Shown: one piece after another, positions 20,927-28,723 of the stretch
How positions within the stretch are numbered: position 1 is the first letter of the stretch
How the letters are laid out: every line of letters begins with the position of its first letter
Assembly (NCBI GenBank): GCA_030584025.1
Contig: CP129487.1
Location: 3,749,001-3,813,000 of the forward strand
DNA: 64,000 nt
Reading direction: 5' to 3'
DNA from: Cyclobacteriaceae bacterium
Lineage (GTDB): Bacteria > Bacteroidota > Bacteroidia > Cytophagales > Cyclobacteriaceae
Notes under the pieces: generated by a model
What the model was told of the DNA's origin: nothing
What the model saw: the letters and a program-made list of their open reading frames with translations, nothing else
Databases searched by the model: none
Made by a program: the position numbers and the translations under genes

Positions 20927-22662
20927 GACTAATCAGATACATAGCACTCATACCCATAATTCTACTTGGATGCGCCAAGCAAACAACACCTACCGGAGGA
21001 GAAAAGGACGAACAACCACCAACCCTGCTGAAGTCGAATCCACCTGACCGCCAAACAAATTTTAAAGGGAACGAAATCGAACTTACGTTTGATGAACTGG
21101 TACAGGTGAATGCGGCACGCGAACAAATTATTATCACGCCATCCATTGGAAAAAAGTTTGAGGCAGAGGCAAGAAAGAAAACAGTAATACTAAAGCTCAA
21201 CAGCGAACTAAAAGACAGCACCACATATACCATTATGTTTCGCGATGCTGTTCAGGATTTGACCGAGCGAAATCCTGCTGTGAATCTCAAGCTTGCATTC
21301 AGTACCGGTAGTCTTATTGATTCCTTGTCCATTTCCGGATCGGTCTCCAGTCTTCTGGAGGATAAGCTGTTGAAAAATTATACAGTAGGACTGGTACCCT
21401 ATCACGACACGGTAAACATTTTCAAGCACGAAGCCCAGTGGATAACTATCACAAACGACAAAGGAGAGTACCAGCTCGACAATCTGAAAGCGGGAAGTTA
21501 TCTGCTCTATGCGTTCGATGATAAAAATAAAAACCTGATAGTCGATAGCCGAAATGAAGCCTTTGCTTTTAAGGCCAAACCTTTACAATTGGATTCGTCC
21601 GTAACACAACAAAACTTGAAAACTGTTCTGTTGGATCAACGTGAATTTAAACTAATTTCTGCCAGGCCCATTGCCCGATACTTTAACGTAAGGACAACCA
21701 AAGGTATCGCTGATTATAAAGTTACTTCTCAGGTTGATTCGATCGCTATCAGTTCTTTTCTAGAAGACATTTCAACTGTTCGCATTTACAATACTTTCCC
21801 ACAACTCGACAGTCTACCTGTTAATATTCACTTCGTTGATAGCGCAACTAACACAATTGATACATTGATCTACGTAAAATTTGATACGCGGACATCAACC
21901 AAAGAAAACTTTACCACCAAAATTACTTATGCTGACTTCCTTCAAAATAAATCAGTACTGAATGCAGAAATTACAGCAAACAAACCAATTCTAAGTATTG
22001 TAACTGACAGCATATTCATTCAAACAGATTCCGTAAATAAAATTCTCTTCTCAGCAGAAGACATCACTTACAGCGAGGATAGAAGGAAAATCTACATTAA
22101 TAAGACCCTTCCCAAAGAAACAGACTTTACAACAAAACCACCCGCCTCTGGAAGAATAACAAGGGAAAGAGGTGAAGTAGCAAAAGAGGAGATCGCAAAA
22201 GAAGAAAAGCCGACTATACCTCTCAACAATTTAATACTTCCTGCCAACACCATACTTTCAATAGAGTCTGATTCCTCAACAGCATTACAGTCACCAATTA
22301 AAACCATTACCCCAGATAACTCAGGAATAATTTTTATAGAAGTAAATTCTGAAGCGAATATTCTGGTTCATGTACTTAACAAAAGCTTTCAAGTTATTCA
22401 GCAGTCCGATTCAAAAACTGCAAGATTCGAAAACCTGGCACCAGCCGATTATTATGTTCGGGTTATCATAGACAGGAACAAAAACGGAAAATGGGACCCC
22501 GGTAATTTCTTCAACAAGGCGGAACCTGAGCCAGTAATCTTTTGGAAATCGGAAAAAGGCCTTCCAACAACAAATTTAAAGGCAAATTGGGAAGTGGGTC
22601 CCTTGTTGATAAACATTGAAAACAATGTGGATAACAGGGAAAATAATACACCAAAACCCTGA
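20923..22662 (+). CDS. Lipoprotein with N-terminal bacterial Ig-like domain
   Basis: 579 residues. A lipoprotein signal peptide with lipobox LLGC (Cys17) precedes PTGGEKDEQPPTLLKSNPPDRQTNF and a Big_5-like domain with IELTFDELVQV. The middle has a carboxypeptidase-regulatory-like segment (NDKGEYQLDNLKAGSYLLYAFDDKNKNLIVDS), repeated near the C-terminus as DYYVRVIIDRNKNGKWDPG. Proteins of this layout follow mnmG-type clusters in Cytophagales and are probably periplasmic or surface-exposed. The function is unknown. The ATG overlaps the preceding stop. The plus strand here looks visibly C-over-G rich, unlike the following gene. Confidence 0.85.
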   Translation: MRLIRYIALIPIILLGCAKQTTPTGGEKDEQPPTLLKSNPPDRQTNFKGNEIELTFDELVQVNAAREQIIITPSIGKKFEAEARKKTVILKLNSELKDSTTYTIMFRDAVQDLTERNPAVNLKLAFSTGSLIDSLSISGSVSSLLEDKLLKNYTVGLVPYHDTVNIFKHEAQWITITNDKGEYQLDNLKAGSYLLYAFDDKNKNLIVDSRNEAFAFKAKPLQLDSSVTQQNLKTVLLDQREFKLISARPIARYFNVRTTKGIADYKVTSQVDSIAISSFLEDISTVRIYNTFPQLDSLPVNIHFVDSATNTIDTLIYVKFDTRTSTKENFTTKITYADFLQNKSVLNAEITANKPILSIVTDSIFIQTDSVNKILFSAEDITYSEDRRKIYINKTLPKETDFTTKPPASGRITRERGEVAKEEIAKEEKPTIPLNNLILPANTILSIESDSSTALQSPIKTITPDNSGIIFIEVNSEANILVHVLNKSFQVIQQSDSKTARFENLAPADYYVRVIIDRNKNGKWDPGNFFNKAEPEPVIFWKSEKGLPTTNLKANWEVGPLLINIENNVDNRENNTPKP

Positions 22663-22873
22663 ATATCTCTAAAAAGTCAAAACCACTGTATCAATTGTGT
22701 AAAAAACCGTCTCTAACAAAAGCTTTCAACACCTCGTTTAATTAACAAAGCAGATTTTACAAGCATCCACACCATGTTGATAACCCAGATAACCCACTGA
22801 TAACGAAACGAATATTTTCCATAAAAAATTAACGTAAATTAAACACCACAAGACCAGCGAAAAATTGTCCACA
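22604..22873. other. Candidate replication origin: DnaA-box cluster in AT-rich gap
   Basis: One perfect DnaA box, TGTGGATAA, is at 22626-22634. One-mismatch boxes are TGTTGATAA (22604-22612 and 22775-22783), TGTGTAAAA (22696-22704) and TTGTCCACA on the other strand (22865-22873). A weaker one is GCATCCACA (22763-22771). The gap 22663-22880 is AT-rich, with TTAATTAA at about 22738 and ATTAACGTAAATTAAA near 22828. These signals plus the nearby parS-like sites and mnmG suggest an origin. A 218-base gap alone is not proof, and dnaA is not seen here. Confidence 0.45.
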
Positions 22874-22880
22874 TTTCAAC

Positions 22881-24830
22881 ATGACTAATAACTATTATAA
22901 AAAATACATATATATATTATTAATAATAATACCCTCGGTATTGTGTAGTCTTTCGTTGAATGCTCAAAATCAACAAGACATTCAACTGGCTAATGAATAT
23001 TTATTAAAAGGTGATAAGCTAAAAGCAATTGAGTTATATCGCGACCTGGCCAAAAGCGATGTTAATATTCCGTACATCCACAATAATTATTTAAGCGTTT
23101 TACTTGATGCCGGAGATAGTGAAGAGGCGCATGCTTATTTGAAACGGGTATTGCGTAGGGATCCTGAAAATATTCAATACCGAACAGACGTAGGAATTGT
23201 TTATGCCCGAACAGGTGAGCTCGCCAAAGCAGATAAATATTTTAAAGACTTAATACAAACCTACAAGGGCAACATAACCCGCATTAAGATGATTGCGGAT
23301 TATTTGTCGGGTAAATCACTAGCGGAATATTCCATAATTGCATTAACCGAAAGCAGGCAAACGGTTGGAAACCCCTATTTGTTTTGCCTGGAGCTGGCCA
23401 TGCTTTACCGGGTGAAGGGAGAAAAGGACAAGATGGTTCAAGAGTACCTGAATTATGTTACCCAAAACTCCGGTAATATTCAGTACGTGAAAAATGTGAT
23501 GCAGGCCTTGCTCACTAAACCTGATGAGTTGGAGAGCCTGGAGAAAATTCTATACGACCGCATTCAAAAGTATCCGGATGTTGATGTGTACTCCGATTTG
23601 TTGATCTGGGTGACCATGCAACAAAAGAATTTTTATGCGTCCTTTATTCAGGCGCGGGCTTACGATAAGCGGTATAAAAAATTTGGCGAACGATGCATGG
23701 AGGTGGCGCGGGTAGCATTGGACAATGAAGATTATGACAACGCCTTTCGCAGTTACAGCTATGTGGTAAAAGAATATCCTACAGGACCGTATTATCTACA
23801 GGCACGATTAGGATTGGTTAAAACCCGTGAAGCGCGGATTAAAAACACATTCCCGGTTAATGCAGATTCCGTACGAAACTTAATTGCGGCCTATACCGAA
23901 TTTATTGATTCATATCGTGATAACCCCAATGCGCATGAAGCTCAACGAAGTGAGGCATTGTTGTATGCCAACTACCTTGATGAGAAAGATAAGGCCGTTG
24001 AATTATTGAATAACCTGATCGAAAACCCGCGAGCATCACTGCAGATAAAATCAAAAACGAAGTTGGATCTTGGTGATATTTATTTACTGAAGGGAGAAAC
24101 CTGGGAGTCTTCCTTACTTTACTCACAGGTTGAAAAGGCGCTGAAAGAAAGTCCGCTTGGCTATGAGGCGAAATTAAAAAATGCAAAGCTGTTTTATTAC
24201 CGCGGCAACTTCCGGCTTGCACAGGAGCACCTCGATATTTTGAAAGAAGCCACTACCCGCGAAATTGCCAACGATGCGATGGAGTTGAGTATGCGCATCA
24301 AAGAAAATATTGCATTCGATTCTGTAGGCTCAGCCTTAAAAGCGTTTGCTTCAATTGAGTTGTTACTTTATCAGAACAAGACGGCTGATGCTTTGAAAGA
24401 AATCTCATATTTAAAAGAGGGCCGGATAAAGGTTTCAACAAAAGGGATGTCAAAAGAAGAGGCATTTCTGCTAAATATCAGCCTGACTCCCGGCAGTGAT
24501 TCGGCCTGGGTATCATTCTCCAATCATACCATTCTTGATGACGTCTATTGGTTAGAGGCGAATATCCGCATGAAGAAGGGCGAGTTTGAAACCTCCCTCG
24601 GCTTGCTTCAAAAAATCCTTACCGATTACCCGGAAGACATTCTGGCGGACGATGCATTTTTTCTGCAGGGAGAAATTTATGAACGCCAATTGGCTAATAA
24701 GGACAAAGCCATGGAAATCTATCGGGAGTTTCTAAACAAGTTTCCAGGCAGTGTGTATACAGCCGAAGCGAGAAAACGTTTTCGCGTACTACGAGGTGAC
24801 TTTTCGGATGCGGAACAGCCCGAATTATAG
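22881..24830 (+). CDS. Secreted tetratricopeptide-repeat protein
   Basis: 649 residues. A signal peptide (hydrophobic YIYILLIIIPSVLCSLSLNA) is followed by TPR helices along the whole length, for example AIELYRDLAKSDVNIPYIHNNY, YKDLIQTYKGNITRI-type units and the C-terminal KAMEIYREFLNKFPGSVYTAEARKR, a BamD/YbgF-like repeat. It is likely periplasmic or outer-membrane associated, acting as a protein-protein scaffold. The immediate upstream gap carries the DnaA-box cluster. G exceeds C on the coding strand here in most blocks I counted. No partner can be named. Confidence 0.88.
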   Translation: MTNNYYKKYIYILLIIIPSVLCSLSLNAQNQQDIQLANEYLLKGDKLKAIELYRDLAKSDVNIPYIHNNYLSVLLDAGDSEEAHAYLKRVLRRDPENIQYRTDVGIVYARTGELAKADKYFKDLIQTYKGNITRIKMIADYLSGKSLAEYSIIALTESRQTVGNPYLFCLELAMLYRVKGEKDKMVQEYLNYVTQNSGNIQYVKNVMQALLTKPDELESLEKILYDRIQKYPDVDVYSDLLIWVTMQQKNFYASFIQARAYDKRYKKFGERCMEVARVALDNEDYDNAFRSYSYVVKEYPTGPYYLQARLGLVKTREARIKNTFPVNADSVRNLIAAYTEFIDSYRDNPNAHEAQRSEALLYANYLDEKDKAVELLNNLIENPRASLQIKSKTKLDLGDIYLLKGETWESSLLYSQVEKALKESPLGYEAKLKNAKLFYYRGNFRLAQEHLDILKEATTREIANDAMELSMRIKENIAFDSVGSALKAFASIELLLYQNKTADALKEISYLKEGRIKVSTKGMSKEEAFLLNISLTPGSDSAWVSFSNHTILDDVYWLEANIRMKKGEFETSLGLLQKILTDYPEDILADDAFFLQGEIYERQLANKDKAMEIYREFLNKFPGSVYTAEARKRFRVLRGDFSDAEQPEL

Positions 24831-25027
24831 AACTTGGTTTAACACTTAAGTTCAGCGCTTATACAAAGTCGGTTTTGCAGACGTCACCGAAATACCCCAC
24901 TCACACCAAAAGTAAAACGACTCAATCCGGATAATACTCCATTCAGGGTCATTTGCATATCAATTTAATCGACTTCAGGGTTTAAGGTTTGTTGAAAGTT
25001 TAATCAATAACCATAAACAAACCTCGT

Positions 25028-26452
25028 ATGAAATCAGAGCAAAAATTTAGAACAAACTGGTTTTCAAAAGCCAGAATCGCCCTGCTCTCGTTAGCAATTG
25101 TTACGCTTACGATTACAGCCTGCGATGATGATGATGACAACGGAACTATGCGACCAACACAAAACATTGTTGCGTTGGCGCAAGGTAACAGCAACCTGAC
25201 AAGCCTGGTTGCAGCACTCACCAAATTCCCTGATCTGGTAACCACACTTAGCGGAACAGGTACAAGCTTCACCGTATTTGCGCCAACCAACGCTGCATTT
25301 GAATCCCTGTTGGATGCGATCGGTCAGGAAAGTTTAGATGATATTCCTGAAAGCGTATTGCGCGATGTATTGCAGTACCACGTAATTGCAGGCGCTGCAG
25401 TAAGATCAACTCAACTCACAGCCGGTCCCGTTGAGACAGTTGGGGGTGAAGACATTGTGGTAACTACTGCCGGTGGAATTCGTTTGAATGGCAGTGTTAG
25501 TGTGTTAACAGCTGATGTTGAAGCTACTAATGGAATCGTGCACGTAATTGATGCTGTGCTTGTGCCACCCACAATCGTTCCGATCGTTGGAACCATCGTA
25601 GCACCAGCTTATTTTAATAAGAATTTCACCACGCTAATTGCGGCTGTAAATGCAGCATCTCCTTCAATCCTTCAGGCATTGCTGGCGGCTGGTGATAAAA
25701 CCTTGTTTGCACCGACAAATGAAGCTTTCGAAGAAGCAGGTATAACAACTTTACCTGATCAGGCAACCTTAAATGCTGTACTACAGTACCACGTTATTGC
25801 CGGTACAGAAGTATTTGCAGCTGATATCGAAAACGGAAGTTCTTCTGCTGAAACATTGAATGGTAACATTTATTTAAGCAAGGGAGAAGCAGGTGTGTTC
25901 ATCAATGGGACCACACAGGTAATTGCGACAGACATTACCGCATCTAATGGTGTAGTGCATGTGATTGATAGGACGTTATTACCTCCATCACAGACCATCG
26001 CAGACATCGCTATTGATTTCTCCGATAACGCTGAACCAGAATTTACGCAGTTAGTTGCTGCGCTTTTAAAGGTGCCAGCTTTGCTTGAAGCGGCTGACGC
26101 TGATGGTAACCTTACCGTGTTTGCTCCAACAGATGCGGCCTTTGAAGCACTTTACGAAGCCTTGGACGTAGCTGACATAGATGAGCTTGAAGCAGCTATC
26201 GGAAATGAAAAACTGGCAGAAGTATTACAGCACCACATTGTAGCTGCCCGCGTATTCTCTACCGACTTATCATCAGGTGCAGTAACTACGTTAAATCAGG
26301 ACATCACCATTAACTTATCAAACCTAACCATCACAGATGGAAATGGTAGTACACCTGCAACAGGTCTTGTGCCTTCATTGCTGGACGTACACGCAACCAA
26401 TGGTGTGATCCATGTAATTGATAAAGTACTGATCCCAGACGGAATCTTGTAG
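25028..26452 (+). CDS. Lipoprotein with three fasciclin (FAS1) domains
   Basis: 474 residues. A lipoprotein signal peptide ends at TITAC (Cys32), followed by an Asp-rich linker. Three FAS1 domains follow at about 45-180, 185-325 and 330-474. Each shows the signature FTVFAPTNAAFE / LFAPTNEAFE / LTVFAPTDAAFE, then LQYHV-type and NGVIHVIDKVL-type boxes. FAS1 proteins mediate adhesion to surfaces or other cells. It is a single-gene unit followed by a hairpin terminator. The 197-base gap upstream shows only AT-rich sequence with no obvious element. Confidence 0.95.
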   Translation: MKSEQKFRTNWFSKARIALLSLAIVTLTITACDDDDDNGTMRPTQNIVALAQGNSNLTSLVAALTKFPDLVTTLSGTGTSFTVFAPTNAAFESLLDAIGQESLDDIPESVLRDVLQYHVIAGAAVRSTQLTAGPVETVGGEDIVVTTAGGIRLNGSVSVLTADVEATNGIVHVIDAVLVPPTIVPIVGTIVAPAYFNKNFTTLIAAVNAASPSILQALLAAGDKTLFAPTNEAFEEAGITTLPDQATLNAVLQYHVIAGTEVFAADIENGSSSAETLNGNIYLSKGEAGVFINGTTQVIATDITASNGVVHVIDRTLLPPSQTIADIAIDFSDNAEPEFTQLVAALLKVPALLEAADADGNLTVFAPTDAAFEALYEALDVADIDELEAAIGNEKLAEVLQHHIVAARVFSTDLSSGAVTTLNQDITINLSNLTITDGNGSTPATGLVPSLLDVHATNGVIHVIDKVLIPDGIL

Positions 26453-26478
26453 GAAGGGGGGTTGGTTTAGGAGTGAAG

Positions 26479-26505
26479 AGTCCCGCGCAAGCGGGACTTC
26501 TTCTA
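26479..26505 (+). terminator. Hairpin terminator after FAS1 gene
   Basis: AGTCCCGC (26479-26486), a GCAA tetraloop and GCGGGACT (26491-26498) form an 8-bp GC-rich stem followed by TCTTCTATTCT. Confidence 0.8.
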
Positions 26506-26519
26506 TTCTACCGAAAGTT

Positions 26520-26527
26520 TAATTTTG
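26520..26527 (+). promoter_or_regulatory. -7 promoter box of the LytS/LytTR operon
   Basis: TAATTTTG fits TAnnTTTG, 24 bases before the GTG start of the histidine kinase. I see no clear TTTG at the -33 position. Confidence 0.4.
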
Positions 26528-26550
26528 TAAATCATTAAAAATCGAAAGTC

Positions 26551-27576
26551 GTGTTTGGGGTACGCTATCGATACATTTTTATACTGGCGCTTGCTATCTA
26601 CTCGTATATCAACATTCGGTATACGGTAGGCGATAAGCTCTTCGATTTCCCCATCTCTCAACTTTATCTTTTTCTGGCGCTTGCCTTGGTTGTGCTTGGA
26701 GTCTGGGAACTGAATCGCTTTGCCGAATCCCGCCTCGATAAAATTTCTGCTTTTTTTCATAAGCGGGTACACCCGCTAATCTTACTGTTTGGTATTAGTC
26801 TTTTAAATGTTGGGGCTGTTTGTTTTGTGGTTATGGAAGGGCTGTATGCCGTTCTTAACATGCCGGTTCAGGTAAATACCGCTCACCTCACGTTGCTGAT
26901 GGCATTTGGTTTCCGTGTAAACCTGTTCTTAAACTGCATCAATGCTATTGTGTTTTACATGACTAAGTTGAAGCGAACACAACTTGAGGCGGAGCAACTA
27001 AAGAAAATTTCTATTGAAGCCAGGTTTGAGGCGTTACGAAATCAAATCAATCCACACTTTCTTTTCAACAGTTTCAATGTGCTTTCAACGCTGGTTTATA
27101 AAGATCAGGATACGGCTGCAAGATTCATTGAGCAACTTTCTAACGTTTACCGGTATTTACTATATAACCAGGAACGAAAAGTAGTGCCCTTAAAAGATGA
27201 GCTTGCCTTTATTGAATCCTATATCTACTTGTTGAAAATTCGTTTTGGTGAAAATCTTTCTGTTAAAAACGAGATCACCAGAAACGGTGAACATTTTTAT
27301 GTGGCTCCGGCCGTGCTGCAAATGTTGATTGAAAACGCCATTAAGCATAACGTGGTTTCAAGAAAAAACCCATTGGAAATCGTGTTGCGGTCAGAAAACG
27401 GTAGCATTGAGGTGACAAACAACCTCCAGGAAAAAGAGATCAAGGAAGAATCCACACAAACTGGGCTAAGGAACATTCAGGACAGATATCTGTTTTTAAC
27501 AGAACGACAGGTAAAAATCGAAAAATCGCCTGCGCGGTTTACGGTAAAAATACCCCTGTTGGAACTATCGAAATGA
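26551..27576 (+). CDS. LytS-type sensor histidine kinase
   Basis: 341 residues. Four transmembrane helices in the first about 140 residues are followed by a short coiled linker and a His_kinase domain (LytS/YehU family). The phospho-acceptor is His169 in RNQINPHFLFNSFN. A HATPase domain is present with the N box IENAIKHN. It would sense a membrane-associated signal and phosphorylate the LytTR regulator whose ATG overlaps its stop. Start GTG 26551 is the only start giving the full first helix. The regulated genes are unknown; the small membrane protein downstream is one candidate. Confidence 0.93.
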   Translation: MFGVRYRYIFILALAIYSYINIRYTVGDKLFDFPISQLYLFLALALVVLGVWELNRFAESRLDKISAFFHKRVHPLILLFGISLLNVGAVCFVVMEGLYAVLNMPVQVNTAHLTLLMAFGFRVNLFLNCINAIVFYMTKLKRTQLEAEQLKKISIEARFEALRNQINPHFLFNSFNVLSTLVYKDQDTAARFIEQLSNVYRYLLYNQERKVVPLKDELAFIESYIYLLKIRFGENLSVKNEITRNGEHFYVAPAVLQMLIENAIKHNVVSRKNPLEIVLRSENGSIEVTNNLQEKEIKEESTQTGLRNIQDRYLFLTERQVKIEKSPARFTVKIPLLELSK

Positions 27577-28334
27577 ATGTACTGATTGCTGAAGACGAAC
27601 CGCTCGCGGCAGAACGCTTAATCGACCTTTTACAGGAATGCGACCCGGCCATAAGGGTTGCGGAACAGGTGGATAGCGTGAAAGACCTGGCTCGATTTTT
27701 TGAGAGCGGCAAAACTGCTGATTTACTTTTGCTGGATATTCAATTGGCAGATGGGAAAAGTTTCGAAGCGTTTAATAAAACAAATGTAACCGCCCCCATC
27801 ATTTTCACCACTGCGTACGATCAATATGCCATTCAGGCGTTTAAGCATTTTAGCATTGATTATTTGCTAAAACCGATTCGTAAAAACGAGTTGGAAGGTG
27901 CATTGAAAAAATTCAATCAAATCCGTCAACCTTTTGGCAACGAACAACTAAGCATGCTGAAACAGTTGTTAGACCAACAAGGGACGAAAAGATACAAAGA
28001 GCGTTTTTTGATCAAATCAGGTAACAAACTTCAATACAAAGCAACGGAAGAGGCCGCGTATTTTTTTGCAGATGGCAAGCTTTGCTATTTCGTAACCAAA
28101 AAAGAGAACAAGAAATTTTTAATCGACCATACACTGGAGGAACTGGAAACAACGATTGACCCAAAGAACTTTTTTCGCATTAGCCGCAAATTCATTTTGC
28201 ATATTGATGCCATTCATGAGATAAAAGGTTCCGTAAGTGCGCGCATGGAAGTAAAGCTAGCACAGCCTTGTGAACACGAGCTTGTGGTTAGCCGTGACCG
28301 CATACAGGCATTTAAAACTTGGTTGGATAGGTGA
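27573..28334 (+). CDS. LytTR-family response regulator
   Basis: 253 residues. The receiver domain has the phospho-acceptor Asp55 (LLLLDIQLADG), acidic pocket EDE at 7-9, the conserved Thr in FTTAYDQYAIQAF, and Lys in LLKPI. A C-terminal LytTR DNA-binding domain follows (about 145-250), with FFRISRKFILHIDAI and LVVSRDRIQAFKTWL. LytTR regulators bind direct repeats upstream of target promoters. It overlaps the kinase gene by four bases (ATGA) and so forms a two-component operon. Confidence 0.95.
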   Translation: MNVLIAEDEPLAAERLIDLLQECDPAIRVAEQVDSVKDLARFFESGKTADLLLLDIQLADGKSFEAFNKTNVTAPIIFTTAYDQYAIQAFKHFSIDYLLKPIRKNELEGALKKFNQIRQPFGNEQLSMLKQLLDQQGTKRYKERFLIKSGNKLQYKATEEAAYFFADGKLCYFVTKKENKKFLIDHTLEELETTIDPKNFFRISRKFILHIDAIHEIKGSVSARMEVKLAQPCEHELVVSRDRIQAFKTWLDR

Positions 28335-28368
28335 TCGCATATTATATTAGCGAATTCAGATTGAACCT

Positions 28369-28716
28369 ATGTCCCGAATATTATTTTTTATTGTGCTGCT
28401 CAGCTTGACAGCACCAGCGCTTGCTCAACAAACGCCATACGAAAATCTTGATTCATTAAAGAAGGAAATTCTGGAACTCCGCGCAGACGTTGATCAGATT
28501 CAATTAAACCTCCAAACCTCGCAGAATAAATTCAAGCGAGGCATCGCAATAGCCACAATCGGATACAGCGTTACCATTGCAGGCGGACTAATGCTTGGCC
28601 GCAAAAATGATGAACTTGGAAAGGGTCTGTTGATTGCCGGAGGGGCAACCGGAGTTACCGGAACCATTTTAATGGTGGATGCCTTTCGGCATCTCACCAA
28701 AAAAAAATCCAGGTAA
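28369..28716 (+). CDS. Small secreted or membrane protein with coiled coil
   Basis: 115 residues. A signal peptide (MSRILFFIVLLSLTAPALAQ) is followed by a short coiled coil (LDSLKKEILELRADVDQIQLNLQ) and two Gly/Ala-rich hydrophobic helices (GIAIATIGYSVTIAGGLMLG and GLLIAGGATGVTGTILMVDA). It ends with a basic tail. The pattern suggests a protein that inserts into or spans a membrane after export. It follows the LytTR operon by 34 bases, with TATATTAG as a possible -7 element of its own. I do not recognise the family. Confidence 0.75.
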   Translation: MSRILFFIVLLSLTAPALAQQTPYENLDSLKKEILELRADVDQIQLNLQTSQNKFKRGIAIATIGYSVTIAGGLMLGRKNDELGKGLLIAGGATGVTGTILMVDAFRHLTKKKSR

Positions 28717-28723
28717 TTTTAAG

